A stretch of 64,000 nucleotides of DNA from Helicobacter pylori_CU (lineage in GTDB: Bacteria; Campylobacterota; Campylobacteria; Campylobacterales; Helicobacteraceae), in the NCBI RefSeq assembly GCF_000259235.1, contig NC_017733.1, positions 434,001 to 498,000 of the forward strand, in the 5' to 3' direction. Position numbers and translations under genes: made by a program. Shown in pieces: positions 1-9,560 of this stretch (positions are counted from its first letter, which is position 1; each line of letters opens with the position of its first letter). Under the pieces are notes generated by a model. The model was not told the origin of the DNA and did no database searches. It worked only from the letters and a program-made list of their open reading frames with translations.

Positions 1-218
1 TCAGGGCTTGCACCATCAATGCCTTTAGAGGCGATTTTATGTTCATAGAGTTGTTTAAGCCCTGCCACTCTTATCATGTAAAATTCGTCTAAATTCGTGT
101 CATAAATGGCTAAAAATTTCAAGCGCTCTAATAAAGGCAAGCTCTCATCTTTGGCTTCGTTTAAAACCCTTGTGTTAAAAGCTAACCATGAAAGCTCTCG
201 GTTAAAGAAACGATTCAA
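1..218 (-). CDS. ppk: Polyphosphate kinase, N-terminal part (cut by window edge)
   Basis: The first ~72 codons of polyphosphate kinase, which makes long-chain polyphosphate from ATP. The translation contains NRELSWLAFNTRVLNEA, then LLERLKFLAIYDTNLDEF and MIRVAGLK, which is the conserved N-terminal domain of the Ppk1 family. I place the start at a TTG (216-218) because an AAAGGA ribosome site lies 7 bases upstream; the ATG pair at 235-240 is in another frame and hits a stop. The gene continues off the left edge. It would be HP1010 in strain 26695, where I recall different neighbours, so the linkage to the hsd operon here looks strain-specific. Confidence 0.9.
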   Translation of the reverse strand, partial: MNRFFNRELSWLAFNTRVLNEAKDESLPLLERLKFLAIYDTNLDEFYMIRVAGLKQLYEHKIASKGIDGASP

Positions 219-267
219 TAGAAATCCTTTCAATCATCATGTTTAAAAATCAGTTTTATTTAGTGTG

Positions 268-292
268 ATTATATAATGAAATGATAATCATT
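268..292 (-). promoter_or_regulatory. ppk promoter with a palindromic Fur-like box
   Basis: On the minus strand a TATAAT -10 lies at 268-273, about 50 bases before the ppk start. Immediately upstream at 280-292 is AATGATAATCATT, a perfect 6-1-6 inverted repeat that resembles the classic GATAATnATC core of Fur boxes and would sit over the -35/spacer. Operator function is inferred from position and symmetry only. Confidence 0.4.
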
Positions 293-312
293 GAAGCTTT
301 TTTAAAAAGTCA

Positions 313-390
313 TGGTCGGAGTAGCGGGATTCAAACCCACGACCTCACCCACCCCAAGGGTGCGCGCTAATCAGGCTGCGCCATACTCCG
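313..390 (-). tRNA. tRNA-Pro (anticodon GGG)
   Basis: Reading the minus strand, the acceptor arm CGGAGTA pairs with TACTCCG. The anticodon stem CACCC/GGGTG encloses the loop TTGGGGT, giving anticodon GGG. The T arm GTGGG-TTTGAAT-CCCGC follows, and the 3' end ACCA is encoded in the DNA (313-316). The cloverleaf is complete. It lies between ppk and the type I R-M operon. tRNA genes are common insertion sites, but I see no integrase or repeated tRNA end here. Confidence 0.95.
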
Positions 391-477
391 CAATCAAAAA
401 GGGAGATTGTAGCGCAAGTTTGCTTAGTTGTTGCTTATGTTTGGTTTTTGTTTGTTGTAGGTTAGACACAAAAACCT

Positions 478-643
478 AAAAAATGCTCAAAGGCATTTTT
501 TAAAATAAAAATATAAAAGAGCTTGACGCTAGTCAAATGATAGCTTATTGAAAAGCGGTCTTCTCGGGTTAGGGGGTTTATTAAGGGGGTTAAGGGGGTA
601 TTATCGCAAAATACCCCCTATCCCCTTAAAGAAATGAGTTTTA
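478..643 (+). repeat. Structured intergenic repeat, copy 1
   Basis: Between the hsdS 3' end and tRNA-Pro is a ~165-base element with three hairpins. Hairpin I is AAAAAATGC (478-486) with GCATTTTTT (493-501), which also looks like a two-way terminator. Hairpin II is TTGAC (523-527) with GTCAA (532-536). Hairpin III is AGGGGGTATT (593-602) with AATACCCCCT (610-619). From 539 on the sequence is nearly identical to 59729-59834. Hairpins I and II are preserved in the other copy with changed bases. Likely terminator function for hsdS; the conservation suggests a dispersed element or structured RNA. Confidence 0.75.
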
Positions 644-655
644 CTATAAGGTTTT

Positions 656-1762
656 TTATTTAGGTTTGACTTGTTGTTTTAAGAGTAGGGGGAGTAAAAA
701 GTCTCTGATTTGTTCTAATTTTTTAGAAGTTCTTGTGTTAATGGATATAAGCGTGAATAGGGGTATAATAATTTGATTAAATCTTTTAATTTCATGCGCG
801 GACGGCATGTAAATAGGATATTTTTTAAGCAAATTTTTTTGTAAGTGTTTAAGGCTAGTTCCTTGAAAAAAGCTTTGATTGATATGGGTTTTTATGCTTG
901 AAAGCAGTAAATATAAATAGTCGCTAAATTCGTTAGCGCAAATACACCAAGTATCCGTTGAATAAGAAGCTTTGCTTACATAAAATTTGATACCAGCATT
1001 ACCCCCAGTGTTTAAAAAGCAATTTCTGCCATCAATGATCGCTTTAGGATAGGATAAGATATTATCTCCGCTTGTAAAAAAGGGGTATTTATCTTGGGTT
1101 TTTTGGGCGTTTTTAACCATAATACTAGATTTAGGATTTTCAATAATAATTTGTTCTAGCTTTGCATTTTTAGGTTTGTATTTGAAATAATATTCATAGA
1201 CTTTATGAGCGAGGGTGTGTAAAAGCTCATTGATTTTATGGTTGTTCTCTATTTTTTGATCTAAGACAGAAAGCGTGCTGGCGATTTTTTGTTGTGTTTC
1301 TAGTGGGTAAAGTTTGATTTTAACATTAAGAAAATCTAAGGGCGTGATAGAGGGGTAGCTAGAAGTCCCACATTCTGCAATGCGTTGCAAGTAATGAATA
1401 ATTTTATCTTGAGTAATATAATAATACAAATAATTAGGGTCTAATTTTTCTAAGTCTATAATATCTATTACGATAAAAGCGGTAGAAACTAAAAAATTTT
1501 TTGGAATTTCTTTGATAATCCCAAAGTGGCGTTGGTTAGGTCTTACACTAGAATAAATAATGCTATTAATGGAGCATTTTCGTTTAGCTCTTGAAGGCAA
1601 TTTTTCTTTTGTTAAATCAATTTTTAGAAAAGCATTTATTCTATTGTTTGTGATGTTATCAGTATCTAAATAATAAACTTTTTTGTAATTGTCTTCTTTA
1701 GTGTAGTTGTTTTGATTGATAGCAATTACTGAATTATTTTTTAAATCTAAAAGTTTAGTCAT
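656..1762 (-). CDS. hsdS: Type I restriction-modification specificity subunit HsdS (system 1)
   Basis: DNA-recognition subunit of a type I R-M complex. At 368 aa it has room for two target-recognition domains, each followed by a helical conserved region: LYPLETQQKIASTLSVLDQKIE near residues 151-173, and IKRFNQIIIPLF to the C-terminal helix near 325-365. The ATG at 1762 is preceded by AGGAAA and overlaps the end of hsdM by 8 bases, so translation is probably coupled. Matches HP0462 in position. HsdS alleles in H. pylori often exchange target domains, so the recognition sequence cannot be predicted here. Confidence 0.9.
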   Translation of the reverse strand: MTKLLDLKNNSVIAINQNNYTKEDNYKKVYYLDTDNITNNRINAFLKIDLTKEKLPSRAKRKCSINSIIYSSVRPNQRHFGIIKEIPKNFLVSTAFIVIDIIDLEKLDPNYLYYYITQDKIIHYLQRIAECGTSSYPSITPLDFLNVKIKLYPLETQQKIASTLSVLDQKIENNHKINELLHTLAHKVYEYYFKYKPKNAKLEQIIIENPKSSIMVKNAQKTQDKYPFFTSGDNILSYPKAIIDGRNCFLNTGGNAGIKFYVSKASYSTDTWCICANEFSDYLYLLLSSIKTHINQSFFQGTSLKHLQKNLLKKYPIYMPSAHEIKRFNQIIIPLFTLISINTRTSKKLEQIRDFLLPLLLKQQVKPK

Positions 1763-3386
1763 GATTAAGATTTCCTAAAGTTTCTAAAATTTCTTGTTGC
1801 AAGCTCTGGCTTTCATCAAAAAGGCTCGCTAGTTCGCTTGAATATTGTTGCATCAAGTTTTCAAACTCCGCTTGGCTGATTTTCTCGCTCGTGTCTTCTA
1901 TAGTGAAATACTGCCCGGGGTTTAGAGAATAATTTTTTTCTGTGATTTCATCAAAAGAAACCAGAGCGCAAAAATCCGATTTTGGGGTTTTATTTTGAAA
2001 AGTTTCTAAAATCAAATCCATATCGCTTGTTCTTAAGCGCGTTTTTTTGTTTTTGTTTTCAGTGTATTCTTCGCCGAGTTTGGAAGCGTCAATCAAAATG
2101 ACTTCCTTTGCGCTTGGCGTTTTTTGAAAAAAGATGATGCTCACGTTAGTGCCGGTGTTGGCAAAAACCTGACTGGGCATGCAAATTACCCCACAAACGA
2201 GCCTTTCATCCACTAAATGCCGGATAATCTTATTTTCTACCCCGCTTTTAGCGCTGATGAATCCGGTTGGCACGATAATAGCCCCCTTACCTTTTGGACT
2301 GAGCATGTTTAGGCAATGCTGGAAAAAGAGCGTGTAAATGGGCATTTTGCTTTTATCGTTTTTAGGGATATTAGGCACGCCTAAGAAAAAATCGTTTTTG
2401 TTTTGCGAAATCTCGGCATGCTCGTTGGAAAAATCCAATTTGAAAGGGGGGTTACTCACGATGTAATCCATTTTCCCATGATAATCTTTAGAATGGTAAG
2501 GGTTAGTCAAGGTGTTTCCCTCAATGGCGTATCTTAAAGAGTGGGTCAAGTCGTTTAAAATCAGGTTGAGTTTGAGCATTCTTAAGGATTTTTGCGAAAT
2601 GTCTTGGGCATAAAGGGTGCAAGAATCGGTGCCTATTTGGTGGGCTAGCGCCATTAAAAGCGTTCCTGTGCCAGCGCTTGGGTCATAGATTTTGACGCTT
2701 TGAGTCGGCTCATTAATTAAAAGCTTAGCAATGATGCTAGCGATGCTTAAAGGGGTGTAGTATTCGGCGTATTTCCCTCCGCCGGCGTTATTGTAATCTT
2801 TGAGTAAGTATTCAAAAATGGGGGCGAAAAAGTCATAGCCTTGTTGGTTTTGTAAATTTAAAAAAGCTTGTTTGAAATTAAAATTTTTGAGTTTGTCTAA
2901 TAAAGCTCTTGTAAAATTAGCCCTTTTGGATTCTTCATTAATGTATGGTGAGACGCTTTCAAATAAGGCGATAGTGGTTTTATCCGTGCTTTTGGTGTTG
3001 AAAAGTTCGGCGTTATTGCTAGAAATGCGATTGAAAATAGCGTCTAGCTTAAGGTGTAAATCGTTATCGTTAAAATGTTTTTCAAAAAGATAGCTTAAAA
3101 GCTCATCGTAAGCGAGTTTAGGGAGTTGTTTATCGCTTAATGTAAGGAAAAAATCTTCTCTTTCTTCCTTTTTAAAATCTTTGTAATCTCGTATCGTTTG
3201 GTTAGGGAATTCTTGTTCAAAAAAGAATTCAAACTTATCGCATAAGAATTTATACAAAAAGCATTGCGTGATGATTTTGTATTCGTTGCCATCATTCCCT
3301 AAACCAAAACTCGTGCAAATGACTTTTAAATCGTCAATGAGGCTTAGGGTGTCTTGTTTGATTTGCAATAAAGCGTTATTAGGCAT
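1755..3386 (-). CDS. hsdM: Type I restriction-modification N6-adenine methyltransferase HsdM (system 1)
   Basis: Modification subunit that methylates adenine using S-adenosylmethionine. The 543-aa product has the AdoMet-binding motif DPSAGTGTLLMAL and the catalytic SNPPFKLDF (an NPPF motif) of gamma-class N6 methylases, after an HsdM N-terminal helical domain. Both ends overlap the neighbouring genes by 8 bases, which makes hsdR-hsdM-hsdS one operon. The start is supported by AAGGAAA ten bases upstream. The gene looks intact, so methylation may continue even when hsdR is switched off. Equivalent to HP0463. Confidence 0.93.
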   Translation of the reverse strand: MPNNALLQIKQDTLSLIDDLKVICTSFGLGNDGNEYKIITQCFLYKFLCDKFEFFFEQEFPNQTIRDYKDFKKEEREDFFLTLSDKQLPKLAYDELLSYLFEKHFNDNDLHLKLDAIFNRISSNNAELFNTKSTDKTTIALFESVSPYINEESKRANFTRALLDKLKNFNFKQAFLNLQNQQGYDFFAPIFEYLLKDYNNAGGGKYAEYYTPLSIASIIAKLLINEPTQSVKIYDPSAGTGTLLMALAHQIGTDSCTLYAQDISQKSLRMLKLNLILNDLTHSLRYAIEGNTLTNPYHSKDYHGKMDYIVSNPPFKLDFSNEHAEISQNKNDFFLGVPNIPKNDKSKMPIYTLFFQHCLNMLSPKGKGAIIVPTGFISAKSGVENKIIRHLVDERLVCGVICMPSQVFANTGTNVSIIFFQKTPSAKEVILIDASKLGEEYTENKNKKTRLRTSDMDLILETFQNKTPKSDFCALVSFDEITEKNYSLNPGQYFTIEDTSEKISQAEFENLMQQYSSELASLFDESQSLQQEILETLGNLNHD

Positions 3387-6300
3387 TCAAATTTCCTTGA
3401 TGGTGGTTTTGCGTGAGTTCGTTAAAAAGGGTTTGAGTAATAAATTCTGTTTCTTTTTCTAAATCTTTTAAGGAGAGGTCTTTGTTGAAAGCGTCCCTTA
3501 ATTCTACTTTTATGGCATTTTTTAGGGTGGTTTCTTCGTTTAAGATTTCTTGACGCTTAAAAATGCGCGCATCAAGAGCTTTTTTGAGTGCGCTTAAAAG
3601 CGTGAAAATCCCCTTAGAAATGTTTTCTTCCATAAGGCGATCATGAAGGCGTTTATGCGTGATCGCATACGATAAATCATTATCGTATTTATTTAATAGG
3701 TTGGTGGTTTGCTCCTTATGTTGTTTGAGTTGTGAAATGATCGCGCTATAAGAATGAGAAATTCCATCAAAATTATGATTGGTTAGGGGTTCTTGGATCA
3801 GTTTTGAAAGCTCTTTAGAAATCTTTTGAACTTCTTTGTCTTGTTTGTCTGGGATTTTTTCTAACATCTCTTTAGCTTGCTTGTATTTAGCGCTAATTTC
3901 TTCTTTTTCTTTGAAGTGCAATTCTTTGCTTTCCTTAAACTCTATTTTAAAGTCTAAAAGAGCGATGAGGTCTTCTAAAATCATTAAATCGTTTGGGTTT
4001 TTAGGCTCATTGATATTTTTTAACGCATGGAGGTGTTTGGCTTTTTTATGAAGCATTGAAGAGATTTTGCTGATCTTTTCAATATCCATTTTTTCTTTTA
4101 AGGAAAGGATTTTTTCATCGTTAGAAGTGCGGATTAAATTGTAGCGCTCTTTGAGCGTGTTAATGGCATGTGAGACTTTTAAAAGCTCGTTCATTTCGCT
4201 GATGCTAACAATGGCGCTAGTCATGGCCTCTACATCATCAATGGGGTAATTAAAAAGATCATCATAAGCGTTTTTAATGTCTTTTTCTAAAACCTTGCGA
4301 TCCGCAAACATGTCTTTGAGATTATCTTTGATATTAGAATCGCTTTGATTGAATTGGTTTAACTCTTTCAAATAATCATCAGTCGTTTTGTCATAATTTT
4401 CTTTAATGCCTACAAAATCTATAAGGTAGCCAAAAGACATGTCGTTATAGGAGCGATTCACTCTGGCTAGGGCTTGGAGCAAATTGTGATCTTTTAATTC
4501 TCTGTGGATATAAAGGCGTTTGAGATTGGGTAAATCAAAGCCGGTTAAAAGCATGTTAAACACAAAGACTATATCCGTATCTTCATGTTTAAAAGAATGA
4601 ATCTTTTCTTTGACTTCTTGTTTATCATGCAAAATCAGACTGGATTGGAGTTTTTTTAAAATCCTTAGGTTGGGGTTTTCTTGTAAGACTTTTTCTTGGA
4701 CTTCATTAAAAAATGAATTAGCTGACTTGGCTTGTGCACTTGAAAAACAAATTACCATAGCCTTTAAATTTTCATCATTATTTACACGCCTGAAATTCAA
4801 TAAATCTCTGATGATATAAGAGAGCATTTCTTTAATGTATCTTTCATGATTAAAAATCCTTTCTTTTTTAACCTCTATGTCTTCAATAGTGATGCTTTCT
4901 TGTAAAAGGCGATAGATTGCTTGTAGTTTTTCTTTATAACTCGTTTCAATGCTTTCTAGCTGGAGTTTTAGGGTGTGTCTGTCTTTAATGGATTCTGTAT
5001 AAGAATAGGTGTGCAAGTAGTTGCCAAAAGTGTTTTTAGTGGCTTTATCTTGCACGTTGTCTTCTAATAGGGGCGTGCCTGTGAGGGCGATTTTGATGGC
5101 TGTCTTGTCGCATTCTATCAAATTGGCGTAAAAGCAACCTTTAGGGTCATAGCTCCTGTGGGCTTCATCTATGATAAACACCCTTTGTAAATCATGGTTA
5201 TCTTTTGTCGCTTCTTGTAATTCTGTTTTAGAAACAATTTCTTTAGGAGCGCTATTAGAGGGGTCTTCATTGGGGGCTTTGAATTTTTGGATATTCACAA
5301 CGATGATTTCATCATTCCCTTGAGGGCCTTCAAACACGCTAGAGCTTTTTAATTTTTGGCTCAAATCCTCTTTATTTTCTGCCTCATGCACACAAAGGCC
5401 TCTTTTTAAAAACTCGTTTTTGGCTTGTTCTAATAAATCCAGTCTGTCCACAATAAAATAAAATTTAGTCTTTTTGTTTAGGTTGGATTGGCTAAAAAAG
5501 TCTCTGATGAGTTTGGTTAAATGATAGGTTAAAGCGGTTTTACCGCTGCCTTGCGTGTGCCAAATGATGCCTTTTAGGGGATCTTTTGGGTTCGTTTCAT
5601 AATGCTTTTGCAATTCTTTTAAAACGTTCAAGCTCGCAAACATCTGCACGTAACGCCAAACGTGTTTTTTAAATTCTGATTTTTCTTTTAAGAAACTAAT
5701 GCCGTATTTTAGGATAAAGCAAAGCCTTTTGTGAGAGCAAAACGAAGTTAAAAGGGAGTTTGTGGGGGTGTCTTTAGGGCTTTTTGGGCAGTCGGTGTCT
5801 TTAAGGTTAAATTCGTTTAAGATGCGTTTTTGAATTTCTTCAAGCGATCTGTGGTTTTGATGGTTTTGTTCATTTTGCTCATTTTCGGGGGGGGGGTAAT
5901 ATCTAGCTTATTGGCTTCAACAAAGCGTTGGAAAATGGGCGAATAAGAAGCGCTATAAAACGCGCCTTGATCGGGGTTTTTTTCATCATAGGGCAAGTTA
6001 TCGCTAAAGAGCCAGATTTGCGCGAGGTTATAAAAAACTTTGTTTTCGGGGTTTTTGTAGCGTTTGATATGGCGATCTTTTTCTTCTTTAATGCCTTGTC
6101 CGGCGTAAGGCTGTTTAACTTCTATATCCACCAAAGGCAAGCCATTAATAAAAAGGGTTATATCAGTTCTTAGGGATTTGTAGGGTAATTCAGGCATCAT
6201 TTCATAAAGATTGTTGTTAGGGTTATCAAAGTCTATGATTTGATTCTCGCTTTTGAGCAAGTATTCATAAAAGCTTTTGCCCAAATCATCATAATTCAAG

Positions 6301-6500
6301 CGTTTTTTCATTTCAGCAAGCGTTTCTTTTGCGTTTTTAGTGGGGTTCAATCGCTCAAAGGCTTGAGTGAAACTATCTATTAAAATATTGGTGGCGGTGT
6401 CTAGGTTAGGCTTATTTTTTTGAGAAATAAAGTTATAGCCCAACTTGGCTAAATGCATTAAGGCAGGGACTTGAACCCTTGTGATTTCATTGTATGGCAT
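3379..6500 (-). pseudogene. hsdR: Type I restriction endonuclease HsdR (system 1), phase-variable, OFF here
   Basis: DNA-cleaving and translocating subunit, split into two frames by a C10 tract at 5887-5896. The upstream frame has the nuclease core (PLVDIEVKQP) and ends in a frameshifted tail at 5817. The downstream frame has the motor ATPase with Walker A TQGSGKTALT and DEAH-box IIDEAHRS. I checked the tract: with C11 (or C8) the frame runs openly from the nuclease part into the motor part; with C10 it stops ~25 codons past the tract. I prefer the ATG at 6500 over 6506 because AAAGGG sits six bases before it. Probably a contingency switch (HP0464 equivalent), not permanent decay. The downstream 756 aa could also be made from the ATG at 5649, but would lack the nuclease. 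Confidence 0.9.
5887..5896 (-). repeat. Poly-C tract (C10) controlling hsdR frame
   Basis: Ten G on the plus strand, read as CCCCCCCCCC in hsdR. It separates the nuclease domain from the ATPase motor. Slipped-strand changes of one base would switch HsdR between full length (11 or 8 C) and a short nuclease-domain fragment (10 C, as here). Confidence 0.95.
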
Positions 6501-6526
6501 GCACATCCCTTTGATTTAAGGTTGTT

Positions 6527-6532
6527 ATTATA
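6527..6532 (-). promoter_or_regulatory. -10 element of the hsdR-hsdM-hsdS operon
   Basis: A perfect TATAAT on the minus strand lies 27 bases before the preferred hsdR start, leaving a short leader. No other good -10 is seen between hsdR and the gene upstream (6548), so it probably drives the three-gene operon. Confidence 0.6.
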
Positions 6533-6547
6533 GTGTAAAAATAAAAA

Positions 6548-8443
6548 TCATGGTTGTTTGAGTTGCCTTTGCAATAACAAATAAGCTTTTTTAAGGAATT
6601 GTTTTAAGGTGTTTTGAGAGTGGTTGATAAAATTTGTCAGCTCATTTTCTTTGAGGTGCAATGAAACGATTAAAACGCTTTGTAAGATATGAGCGATACT
6701 CCCTTCAAATAAAATGCCGATAGTGGGGGTTTTAGCGCTGGCTGTTTGGCAAAACCCGTTCAAATTATCCACCCATTCAAATATTTCTTGCTTGGTTTTA
6801 CAAGGCGTGTTTAAATATTTTAAAAAATCCTCTTTAAAATTCATCAGATTTTTTTGTAAATTGTTTAAATCCTTAGCATGATTATTTTTAGGGCTAAACA
6901 TGCTTTTAATGCGAGCGGTAGCGTCTTGTTTATTGATTTGTTTCAATTTCACTTGAGAGTAATTAAGGCTAACAGCGTGCTTGATTTTCGCCCCATAGCT
7001 TAAATTATAGACTTTTTTAGGCTGGTAATAATGAAGGGCTTCTTCAATCCTTTCTTTAGAGAGCAAAAAGAACGAGTCGCTAAAAGTTTCATAACCTTTA
7101 AAATTGCCCTCTATGCTGATTAAAGATGATGTATCAATCTCTTTTTCATTTCCATAATAGGAATTTTTAGCGTGCTTTTTAAACCCTTTAATATAAGCGC
7201 AATCTAAAGCGCACAAATAGATTTCATCGCTCATCAAACCCGCTAAAGCCACCCCGGCATTGCCCACAAAAGGCGCTGCGTATTCTATATTTAAAGGGCT
7301 TATATACGCGCAAGCGCTCCCCCCACGCATGAACATCAACGCTTCTTTGGCTAAATTAAAAGCGTTAGGATTGAGCATGTTAGCCCCCATTAAGGGGGTG
7401 TCTTCTAGGGGGGCGTTTTCTAAAACCTCTTTAAGATAATCTATGCGCTCCACTTCTATTTGAAAATCCACTTTAACGCCGTGCGCTTTTAAAGGCTTTA
7501 AAGCGGTTCCGCATGAAAAGATGATGAATTTTTTTTCGTTTTCTTTTAAAAAATCTAGCAACAAATCCAGGCTTGGCCCGTTACCCACCACGCAAATGGG
7601 GGCGTTAATCTTTTTGGGTTTGGTTTTTAGGGTTTGGTATAGGGGTAAGTTTTTGAGCGTGTTTTTTAATCCTAGTAATTCATCTTCAAAACTCCCCCAA
7701 CCCCTTAAAGCTTGTTTGTAATAGCTTTGAATGTTTTCTCGCATGCGCGAATTGAAAGCGCTTTTATAGGGCATGATTTCTAATTTTAAAAAAGAATGCG
7801 TAACAGGGCGTTTCAAAAAATCCATTTTCAATTCATTAGGGTTAAAAAACCCTTGAATAAAGAGTTTAGCCCCTTTTTTAATCAAATCTTCATAACGCGC
7901 GAAATAACAACTGATTTTAAACAAATCTAAATTTTCTTCAAACAAATAAAGCGAATGGAAGCGGTAATTTTGAGCCTGTAAAATAGCCAAAAACAAGCCA
8001 TCTAAAACGCCATAAATCATGGTAGGGGGTAAGAATTTCTTTAAAGAGCAAGGCGTTTGATGGTTATTTAAAAAGTTTGAGATCGCATGCGTGGCTTTAA
8101 GGGTTAGGGGGAGTTTGGGGTTGTTTTGAGATTTTAAATAATGTAAAGAGAGGCGGTTATTGTCTAATGACCATCTGGGATTATTCAAGGGGTTAGAAGC
8201 CATGTTAAAAGCGGTTTCTATCATTTGATTTTTAGGGTAGCTTAAAGCGTTCGTGGGCGTGTGTAAGAGATTGAAGTGGTTTTTTTCAAAAAGCAATTGG
8301 TAATTTTTAAAAGGCATATTGAGAGCGTTAAACAGATTGGGGTGATAGGATTTGAAAAAAATTAAATTATCCCTAAAACGCTTTGAAATTTCTTTTTCTA
8401 AAAAGGGCGCATCAAAAGATTCTAGGGCTTTTAAAAAGGGCAT
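6548..8443 (-). CDS. DUF115 / Maf-like motility-associated glycosyltransferase family protein
   Basis: A 631-aa protein of the DUF115 (Maf flagellin glycosyltransferase-like) family. The core near residues 280-400 contains the family signature ICVVGNGPSLDLLLDFL, followed by FIIFSCGTALKPL and VDFQIEVERIDYL, typical of the sugar-nucleotide-binding fold. Maf proteins of H. pylori and Campylobacter add pseudaminic acid to flagellin; whether this paralogue does so is inferred from family membership. No signal peptide is visible, so it should be cytoplasmic. Equivalent to HP0465. It starts shortly after the gene at 8468 ends and probably shares its transcript. Confidence 0.75.
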   Translation of the reverse strand: MPFLKALESFDAPFLEKEISKRFRDNLIFFKSYHPNLFNALNMPFKNYQLLFEKNHFNLLHTPTNALSYPKNQMIETAFNMASNPLNNPRWSLDNNRLSLHYLKSQNNPKLPLTLKATHAISNFLNNHQTPCSLKKFLPPTMIYGVLDGLFLAILQAQNYRFHSLYLFEENLDLFKISCYFARYEDLIKKGAKLFIQGFFNPNELKMDFLKRPVTHSFLKLEIMPYKSAFNSRMRENIQSYYKQALRGWGSFEDELLGLKNTLKNLPLYQTLKTKPKKINAPICVVGNGPSLDLLLDFLKENEKKFIIFSCGTALKPLKAHGVKVDFQIEVERIDYLKEVLENAPLEDTPLMGANMLNPNAFNLAKEALMFMRGGSACAYISPLNIEYAAPFVGNAGVALAGLMSDEIYLCALDCAYIKGFKKHAKNSYYGNEKEIDTSSLISIEGNFKGYETFSDSFFLLSKERIEEALHYYQPKKVYNLSYGAKIKHAVSLNYSQVKLKQINKQDATARIKSMFSPKNNHAKDLNNLQKNLMNFKEDFLKYLNTPCKTKQEIFEWVDNLNGFCQTASAKTPTIGILFEGSIAHILQSVLIVSLHLKENELTNFINHSQNTLKQFLKKAYLLLQRQLKQP

Positions 8444-8467
8444 TCAATAGCCTTTTTCATCACACCC

Positions 8468-9235
8468 CTATGAGTCTTTTAAATCATTTTCTAAGAGTTG
8501 GGAAGCGAGAGCGATCTTTTTCAACGAGATAAAATCTTGTTCGCTGTAGCGTTTGTTGTCATTCATTTTATGGTAATAGGGGGCGCTTAAATTCAGGGCT
8601 TTTTCCTCTAAATCTTGCTTGGTGGTGTGGGTTTGGATTTCAAAAAGACTTTTTGCTTCTTCTAAAGACATAGGGATTTCTATTGCATTGAAGCGTTCAA
8701 AATTGTCATAAAGCTCGTTAAAATCTTGATTGTCTATCTGCAAAAACGCCCCCACATCTAAAAACAATTCTTTTTCCTTGCTGTCTAGTATCCCATCAGC
8801 ATAGGCCAATAACATAAGAAATTCCACTAATTTCAGGCGTTTGGTGTATTCCCCATGCGTGTGATCAGCGATTTCTTGGCATAAGGATTCAAAATTTTCT
8901 TTTTGATCCACAGGCTCATTGAGAAGTTCTTTGGCTAAATTTTGTTGTTCGCTGTTTAAGGGCTGCTCTAATTCATGGATAAAAAGCGTCCTTAAGGCGT
9001 TATCCAAAGCGTTTTTTTGAATGTCTAAAAATTTTAAAAGACGCATATACGCACCTGTTTGGGTTTGCTTGAATTTGTCTAGGGGGCTAGATTGCACCAA
9101 CAAATAGGGGTCATTTTTCAAGTCGTATTCTTCGGTTTTGGTTTTAGGGTTTAGGGGGTTTTTCAAATATTCTTTGAGGGTGTTGTAAAAATAAAACAAC
9201 ACAACCGCCGCAACAATTAATAAAATGATTTCCAT
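8468..9235 (-). CDS. Membrane-anchored TerB-like domain protein
   Basis: 255 aa. Residues 1-17 form a hydrophobic anchor (IILLIVAAVVLFYFY). Residues ~120-165 contain RLKLVEFLMLLAYADGILDSKEK, which closely resembles the TerB / DjlA N-terminal helical bundle (the acidic AYADG segment may bind metal). No J domain follows, so it is not a full DjlA co-chaperone. Function is unknown in H. pylori (HP0466 equivalent). Ten bases separate it from the small membrane protein upstream, which suggests one operon. Confidence 0.6.
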   Translation of the reverse strand: MEIILLIVAAVVLFYFYNTLKEYLKNPLNPKTKTEEYDLKNDPYLLVQSSPLDKFKQTQTGAYMRLLKFLDIQKNALDNALRTLFIHELEQPLNSEQQNLAKELLNEPVDQKENFESLCQEIADHTHGEYTKRLKLVEFLMLLAYADGILDSKEKELFLDVGAFLQIDNQDFNELYDNFERFNAIEIPMSLEEAKSLFEIQTHTTKQDLEEKALNLSAPYYHKMNDNKRYSEQDFISLKKIALASQLLENDLKDS

Positions 9236-9244
9236 GATTTTCCT

Positions 9245-9559
9245 TTATGAGTATTTTTTCATTTGTTCTTTGAGGTCTTGTTTTTGCCTGCTCTCTCGCT
9301 CTTTTTTGGCTTGATAAAGGCGCATTTGTTCTTCTTTTTGCTTGTCTTGTAAGATCATTTTCCTCTCATGGTTTTTTTTAAGCCGTTCTATGTATTCTTC
9401 TCGTTTTTCTGGGTCTTGGAAACTCACAGGGCGGATAAAAAAAACAAACAAGATCAATAAAAAAATCCCTATAGCGACAATTTCAGAGCCTTCTCCATTG
9501 AAAGCATACCAAAGCCCTCCCATGAAAGAAGCAAAAGCGAGTTTTAAAAAAGCGTTCAT
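9245..9559 (-). CDS. Small membrane protein with basic C-terminal tail
   Basis: About 104 aa, not recognised as a named family. Two hydrophobic segments (LAFASFMGGLWYAF and VAIGIFLLILFVFFI) are followed by a long charged tail rich in K, E and Q that should form a cytoplasmic helix. I favour the ATG at 9559, one base after the stop of the upstream gene, because the longer version from 9595 would overlap that gene by 35 bases and begins with TTG; the longer start has a weak AGGG in front and cannot be ruled out. Equivalent to HP0467. Confidence 0.55.
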   Translation of the reverse strand: MNAFLKLAFASFMGGLWYAFNGEGSEIVAIGIFLLILFVFFIRPVSFQDPEKREEYIERLKKNHERKMILQDKQKEEQMRLYQAKKERESRQKQDLKEQMKKYS

Positions 9560-9560
9560 T

